Origin: Planctomycetota bacterium
GTDB taxonomy: Bacteria > Planctomycetota > UBA1135 > GCA-002686595
Assembly: GCA_029259675.1 (NCBI GenBank)
Contig: JAJDES010000416.1
Location: 1-9,613 of the forward strand
Direction: 5' to 3'
DNA: 9,613 bases
Shown here: one piece after another, positions 6,219 to 9,613 of the stretch
How positions within the stretch are numbered: the first letter of the stretch is position 1
Layout: the number at the start of each line of letters is the position of its first letter
Translations under genes and position numbers: made by a program
The notes under the pieces: model-generated
Databases searched by the model: none
What the model was told of the DNA's origin: nothing
What the model saw: only the letters and a program-made list of their open reading frames with translations

Positions 6219-6438
6219 TGCCTCACGTGCTCGAGCCCCAAAGCGCTCCAGCCCTTGCTAGGTTTTCCAAAGTTGGCGGCGAGTTGCAAGCAGCTGACCC
6301 CGGGGAAGCGGACTCGGCTCGGACTCAAAGCCTTGGCACGAGTCACTTGGGAACTTTCGACGAATGACCAAATTGGCGCGAAGGCCACATTTGCAGCACA
6401 TTTTCGCGCGCTCCGTTACCGGGTCATTGCCCCCAAAC

Positions 6439-6452
6439 CCAACTTGAGTTGG
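6439..6452. promoter_or_regulatory. Inverted repeat CCAACT-TG-AGTTGG
   Basis: Perfect 6-bp arms with a 2-bp spacer, near the middle of the divergent intergenic region. It could be an operator serving either direction. Only the symmetry supports this. Confidence 0.3.
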
Positions 6453-6567
6453 AGCCTCAGCAATAGTTCTTATCCGCATCCCACGCGCCAACGCTCCTCC
6501 CGAAACAAGGACAAGCTGCGACGAGTTGCAGCTGCAGAGTTTGATGGAATGCGGATTATTCGGGGCC

Positions 6568-6573
6568 TACACT
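6568..6573 (+). promoter_or_regulatory. Possible -10 element TACACT of the lipoprotein operon
   Basis: TACACT in the context GGGCCTACACTGGG. Nearly the same string, GGGCCTAGACT, occurs at 8503-8513 before the next plus-strand gene. It is 4 of 6 to TATAAT. A TTGATG lies at 6541, but the 21-bp gap is too long. It would give a leader of about 150 nt for the first lipoprotein. Confidence 0.25.
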
Positions 6574-6727
6574 GGGTTCGATCAATCAACGGGCTGCAAC
6601 GGCATGTGACTCATCAGTCATGATCTCGGGCTCTTGCAATACCTGCGGTTGTAGTGACGCAGTAAAGGCTGCCCTGTATGTGATTGTTCTCAGTCCCATC
6701 TCGGCCACACCACACACCTCGTATCCG

Positions 6728-7216
6728 ATGAAAAGATCAATCGCCAAATCCATTGAGCGTGGCTTTGAGCCCAAGGGCAGAGCGGGATTGGTGCTGGCCA
6801 CGTCACTAGCACTCTTCGCGTTGAACTCTTGCTACTCAATGCAAACAGTCACCCTGACTGCCGCCAACACCCGCGCACCGGTTCTGCTTGGAAAACTGGA
6901 TCGAATTGGTTCCAACCCATCCCTTGCCGATAGCAAACAAGCTGCCGAAGGCGCCGCGGAAGAAGAAGATTTCTACCTTACTCTCTCCAAGACATATCAA
7001 TTGTCATTAGGTGCGCAGCCCGACACGGAGCGCGCATCAAGTAGTGGGTATACCGATGTCGTGCTGGCCACCTTCCTGCAGGGTGACGACGACATGAATG
7101 TCTTCGTTGAGTGTGTCGAGGTAAAATACACAGGCGCGTATTACGTCTTCGGGTTCCTTGAGAAGCAACGAATCAAAATGCTTGGGCGCAAGAGCAAGAA
7201 GGGCCAAGCACTATGA
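6728..7216 (+). CDS. Uncharacterised lipoprotein, first of three
   Basis: A 162-aa product not recognised as any family. A basic N-region of 19 residues (MKRSIAKSIERGFEPKGRA) leads to a hydrophobic stretch LVLATSLALFALNS and Cys35, a lipobox of type LNSC, so it is predicted to be lipid-anchored. The mature part starts YSMQTVTLTAANTRAPVLLG, has an Ala/Glu-rich linker (71-80), a likely beta-rich core (DVVLATFLQG, NVFVECVEVKYTGAYYVFGF) and a basic tail ending in KSKKGQ. The frame is open back to an ATG at 6620, but those 36 residues would put the signal peptide internally, so 6728 is preferred. No SD is seen. Its stop overlaps the next start as ATGA. The first of an apparent three-gene operon. 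Confidence 0.75.
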   Translation: MKRSIAKSIERGFEPKGRAGLVLATSLALFALNSCYSMQTVTLTAANTRAPVLLGKLDRIGSNPSLADSKQAAEGAAEEEDFYLTLSKTYQLSLGAQPDTERASSSGYTDVVLATFLQGDDDMNVFVECVEVKYTGAYYVFGFLEKQRIKMLGRKSKKGQAL

Positions 7217-7764
7217 AAGGGCCCCAAGACATGACGACGACCAAAATCCCCAAGTTTCACCTTCGACCTTCAAAAGCGCTCAATTTCCAAATTAGAGCCC
7301 TATTGCTGGCACTTACCCCGTTGCTGCTCCTGAGCTCTTGCACGGGAACTCGCAGCTGGGTCGATGCACCCAACGCCAATTACCCGGTTTCTTTTTCCCC
7401 CTCTGTTCGCGATAGCAACGGCGACATCGTTTCAGACGAGCAGTTGCAAAAGCTCGGCACATTTACACATGAGCACAAATCGCGACACATGCTCTTCGGG
7501 TTGATTCCACTATCGAAGCGGCACAATGATCTTTCGGACGAGATCAATGAGCAAGTTTCCAAGCTGAACGGTCAAGCCATTGTGAACCTCAAAGTCCAAG
7601 ACTTCGAAGGCGCTTGGAACATGTTCGGAACCATGCCATTCATGGGCATTCCACCCATTGTCAATGTGGTCAAAATCCGTGGTGACATCGTTCGCCTTGC
7701 GGACCCCGCTCCGTCCGATCCCTCGGACGAAACCCCGACCGATTCAACGCAAACGGCCCAGTGA
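7213..7764 (+). CDS. Uncharacterised lipoprotein, second of three (TRL/Bor-like flavour)
   Basis: A 183-aa predicted lipoprotein. The hydrophobic run ALLLALTPLLLLSS ends at a lipobox LSSC (Cys43). The mature part has YPVSFSPSVRDSNGDIV, then HMLFGLIPLSKRHNDLSDEI and VSKLNGQAIVNLKVQDFEG. This pattern (G-hydrophobic-IP followed by a helix and 'GGxAIVNLxV') recalls small TRL-like or Bor-like lipoproteins, but the match is by eye and weak. The end is Pro/Ser/Thr/Asp-rich (167-183) and probably disordered. The start at 7213 overlaps the previous stop (ATGA) and has AGAAGG about 11 nt upstream; ATG at 7231 with AAAGG upstream is an alternative that would shorten the long N-region. It overlaps the third gene by 4 nt. 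Confidence 0.78.
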   Translation: MKGPQDMTTTKIPKFHLRPSKALNFQIRALLLALTPLLLLSSCTGTRSWVDAPNANYPVSFSPSVRDSNGDIVSDEQLQKLGTFTHEHKSRHMLFGLIPLSKRHNDLSDEINEQVSKLNGQAIVNLKVQDFEGAWNMFGTMPFMGIPPIVNVVKIRGDIVRLADPAPSDPSDETPTDSTQTAQ

Positions 7765-8207
7765 CCATAGCCCGGGTTTTTCTCACTTTATTTCTTGCCT
7801 GCCTCTTCGCCTGCGGCAGCCCCCGCAAGGCGGAGCCACTTCGCGCGCTGACGCCTGAAGAATCCGCAGTCATCGTGATTTTCAATAATCCCGCCGACAA
7901 CGAGATCCTGCGCAAACACGCCCAGTTCGTGAGTTCCACCTACTACTTCAGCGAAGAGAGCGCGAAGATTCGCGCCTTTCAAAGTGGCGGAAATGTGATC
8001 GAAGTGTTCACAACTTCGAACCACTCAGAGACGACTCACCGTTATCAGCAGAATCAATACAAAACCTCGACGAAGAATTGGAAACGATCTATGGCGATCA
8101 TCCACCGGCTCCCCGATGAATTTCTCAAGCTGCTATCTAAGGGTCCCGCGGTCGACGCAGAACGGAATAACCCCAAGGCCGAAGAAACGGACCACCAAAC
8201 CCAGTAA
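7761..8207 (+). CDS. Uncharacterised small lipoprotein, third of three
   Basis: A 148-aa product. The signal peptide is short, MTIARVFLTLFLACLFAC, with Cys18 (LFAC) the best lipidation site and Cys14 a possible alternative. The mature region includes LTPEESAVIVIFNNPADNEILRKHAQFV and a core with alternating polar and hydrophobic residues (NVIEVFTTSNHSETTHRYQQ, WKRSMAIIHRLPDEFLKLL), then a polar tail. No family is recognised. The start is GTG at 7761 inside a GTGA overlap with the preceding stop, with no SD, so translation most likely depends on coupling. A 6-bp hairpin follows the TAA by 6 nt. Confidence 0.75.
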   Translation: MTIARVFLTLFLACLFACGSPRKAEPLRALTPEESAVIVIFNNPADNEILRKHAQFVSSTYYFSEESAKIRAFQSGGNVIEVFTTSNHSETTHRYQQNQYKTSTKNWKRSMAIIHRLPDEFLKLLSKGPAVDAERNNPKAEETDHQTQ

Positions 8208-8213
8208 CAGAAA

Positions 8214-8231
8214 TCGGCAATTGGGTGCCGA
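8214..8231 (+). terminator. Weak stem-loop after the lipoprotein operon
   Basis: TCGGCA and TGCCGA pair around the loop ATTGGG, starting 6 nt after the TAA of the third lipoprotein. The stem is only 6 bp and no T-run follows, so it is at best a weak terminator or a 3'-end protecting hairpin. Confidence 0.25.
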
Positions 8232-8507
8232 GCGATGCGACAGACAACGCCCTTTCGATCCCACTTTCGGCCGGCAACGAATCGGGCCGGCAGAGACCAT
8301 TTGTACTGGCTGTGTCAGGGCTCGCCACACCGGTTGACCCTGGCAGATCGTGTCCGCCCGCGTTGAGGATCCCCTTTTGAACGGCCGGCTTTTTCGTCTG
8401 GCGCGCTATGGACCTGCCCGGGAATCTCAGTCGAGACTGGGGGTGTGGTCAAGCATTCGGCATTGTCCGGCCCCCGAAGCAGCCCCCCATCGGAGGATTG
8501 ACGGGCC

Positions 8508-8513
8508 TAGACT
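8508..8513 (+). promoter_or_regulatory. Possible -10 element TAGACT of the small membrane protein gene
   Basis: TAGACT in the context GGGCCTAGACT, matching 10 of 11 bases with the candidate at 6563-6573. It lies 83 nt before the ATG at 8597. There is no recognisable -35. Confidence 0.22.
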
Positions 8514-8596
8514 CTGGGCTAGGAATAGCCGCTAAGCCGGAGTTTTTGGGCCAAGACGTGAAAAGCTGCGGCTCAGAATCGCACTCATCTCCAAGC

Positions 8597-9070
8597 ATGG
8601 ATCCATTTCGACACTTTTCTTCGTTCTTCACAATGTCCTCGGTCGGGGCGGCGTTTGGAAGTCTTGCCGGGCATCTCTTGGCGGCAGGAATAGCCAGCTA
8701 CTTCCTCATGCGGGCCTATCAGGGCATTCCCGAGCGCCACCGCAAACTGGATCCACACCATGTTTGGCTGCTGCTGATCCCCGTCTTTCACATGGTTTGG
8801 TGCTTTATCGCCTTCCCGCGCCTCTCCGACTCCTACAAATCCGCACTTGCTGAGCTCGACCCAGATGCCGATGTCGGCGACTGCGGAAAGGGCATTGCCA
8901 CCGCCTACTGCATCCTAGTTGTCGCCTCCTATGTAAGTTGCGTCGGTTCCCTGGCCGGAGTGGGGGCACTCATCCTGCTAATTGTGTTCATTATCAAGTC
9001 GCTCGATTTGCATAAGCGCATTGCGGCCGCGGGGGACCCGCTCGCTCCCCTAGCTCCTGAACAACCGTAG
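8597..9070 (+). CDS. Small polytopic membrane protein of unknown function
   Basis: A 157-aa protein with hydrophobic segments at about 17-39 (VGAAFGSLAGHLLAAGIASYFLM), 57-74 (WLLLIPVFHMVWCFIAF) and 101-135, the last long enough for two helices. The motif IPVFHMVWCFIAFPRLSDS followed by a short acidic linker and GKGIATAYCIL recalls a widespread group of small uncharacterised membrane proteins with a conserved 'IPxxxxxWxF' helix; I cannot name a family with confidence. The ending is Pro/Ala-rich and polar. The ATG at 8597 is chosen because hydrophobic structure begins there; ATG at 8633 is possible and the open frame extends to 8408. No SD. It stands alone between two lipoprotein units on the same strand. 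Confidence 0.7.
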   Translation: MDPFRHFSSFFTMSSVGAAFGSLAGHLLAAGIASYFLMRAYQGIPERHRKLDPHHVWLLLIPVFHMVWCFIAFPRLSDSYKSALAELDPDADVGDCGKGIATAYCILVVASYVSCVGSLAGVGALILLIVFIIKSLDLHKRIAAAGDPLAPLAPEQP

Positions 9071-9312
9071 GCCCGAGGTTTCGCAGCTGCCCTGACCTAT
9101 GTGCCCTTCCCAGGTGCGGGCTCATGGAATTCCGGGCTTTTGGTGACGCAGACGGGCGCAACCTGGCCCGCCAAGCCGAAACACCATTAATAGGGCGGCT
9201 TCAGGCGCCTTGGAGTATTGCCCCCAAGGGTGGGTCCAGTACCATCGGCAGCTTACTGAGGCGTCATTTACTGCGCCTCGCTCTCACGGAACTCCCTCCG
9301 GCCCCGGGATCC

Positions 9313-9613
9313 ATGAAATTGAGCTTCCGATCCAGATTTTTCGTCGTTGGACTCTTCGCGTTCGCCTCCTGTGCAGCGCTAAAGAGTATCGCCACCGCTT
9401 TCAGCAATTTGCAGAGCGGGGAGCGCACCTATTACTACTCACGCGGCTGGACCAAAGCGCGCGGGAGCTGGACGGACGACTACCAGGACGGGACTGTGGG
9501 CTGCGCCATTCACGAGAGCCGCCTCGACAACATCAGATCCGCAAATCTCATCTGCAACGTATACGGGGCTCGCAAAGTCCCAATCGTCCTCGCCTCGCCT
9601 GATCGCAGCACCT
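9313..9613 (+). CDS. Uncharacterised lipoprotein, N-terminal part cut by window edge
   Basis: The first 100 codons of a predicted lipoprotein that runs off the right edge without a stop. MKLSFRSRFFVVGLFAFASC shows a basic start, a hydrophobic core and a lipobox FASC (Cys20). The mature part begins AALKSIATAFSNLQSGERTYYYSRGWTKARGSW and has two more cysteines (64, 81). No family is recognised. A competing frame at 9210-9602 encodes an Arg/His/Gln-rich product with no signal peptide and is judged a shadow. No SD is seen before the ATG. The signal peptide pattern matches the other three lipoproteins of the plus strand, supporting a real gene. Confidence 0.65.
   Translation, partial: MKLSFRSRFFVVGLFAFASCAALKSIATAFSNLQSGERTYYYSRGWTKARGSWTDDYQDGTVGCAIHESRLDNIRSANLICNVYGARKVPIVLASPDRST

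Larger units (their letters stand above)
6219..6727. other. Divergent intergenic region between ABC operon and lipoprotein operon
   Basis: No supported gene. Open frames on both strands (for example 6255-6623 plus and 6258-6491 minus) lack domain-like composition. It should hold both divergent promoters. Visible elements are the 14-bp inverted repeat at 6439-6452, the perfect 10-bp palindrome TGCAGCTGCA at 6527-6536, a -10-like TACACT at 6568-6573 on the plus strand, and TGACT-CATC-AGTCA at 6607-6620. No convincing -35 element was found. Confidence 0.45.
8208..8596. other. Intergenic region before the small membrane protein
   Basis: No supported gene in this 389-bp gap. The frame of the downstream gene stays open back to an ATG at 8408, but that stretch (Pro/Gly/Ser-rich, no hydrophobic signal) does not look coding. 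Elements seen: the stem-loop at 8214-8231, GCCGGC/GCCGGC arms at 8270-8275 and 8286-8291, CAGTC-GA-GACTG around 8429, and CCTAG/CTAGG arms around 8506-8523 that overlap a -10-like TAGACT (8508-8513). Confidence 0.4.

Noticed and set aside
6607..6620. TGACT-CATC-AGTCA inverted repeat
   Set aside because: Only 5-bp arms; expected by chance in a region of this length, so not listed as a site of its own.
6620..6727. 36-codon upstream extension of the first lipoprotein
   Set aside because: It would move the lipoprotein signal peptide away from the N-terminus; the ATG at 6728 places it correctly.
8270..8291. GCCGGC-N10-GCCGGC hairpin as a terminator
   Set aside because: GCCGGC is self-complementary, so two copies always look like a hairpin; no T-run follows.
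8408..8596. 63-codon upstream extension of the small membrane protein
   Set aside because: Low-complexity non-hydrophobic sequence with no SD; contains palindromes and a -10-like box, so it looks non-coding.

Overview
The window looks like a chromosomal segment from a moderately GC-rich bacterium with a Gram-negative-type envelope. The evidence is several lipoprotein signal peptides with clear lipoboxes, a secreted DUF5117/DUF5118 metalloprotease and a GT-C-like membrane protein. Few genes have a Shine-Dalgarno sequence, and GTG/TTG starts are common. Sparse SD sites, this protease family and many orphan lipoproteins fit Planctomycetota or a similar environmental phylum, but that assignment is inference. 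No transposase, integrase, tRNA, rRNA, phage gene or CRISPR array was seen.

Left half, minus strand. From right to left it holds an ABC-2 exporter ATPase (TTG start, 6206), its permease (GTG start, 4-nt overlap), a membrane-anchored endonuclease/exonuclease/phosphatase (EEP) protein (1-nt overlap with the permease), and a large GT-C-like membrane protein with a soluble repeat-bearing C-terminus. The first three are clearly one translationally coupled operon. The fourth either joins it, through a long form that overlaps the EEP gene and would carry a B-box-like zinc finger, or starts from its own promoter box at 3375-3380. After a 530-bp gap rich in hairpins comes the N-terminal part of a secreted zinc metalloprotease, which runs off the left edge. 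It has a good SD and a strong hairpin just upstream.

Right half, plus strand. A divergent intergenic region (6207-6727) separates the ABC operon from a compact run of three lipoprotein genes joined by 4-nt overlaps (ATGA, GTGA). After a 389-bp gap there is a small three- to four-helix membrane protein, then a fourth lipoprotein (from 9313) cut by the right edge.

The common theme is the cell envelope: export, membrane glycosyl transfer, a surface or secreted protease and four lipoproteins. None of the lipoproteins can be given a function. The most interesting signals are the possible zinc-finger extension of the GT-C protein and its C-terminal repeats, the palindromes over the ABC operon start, the hairpin-rich leader of the metalloprotease, the three-lipoprotein operon, and a recurring -10-like motif close to SCTASAMT.
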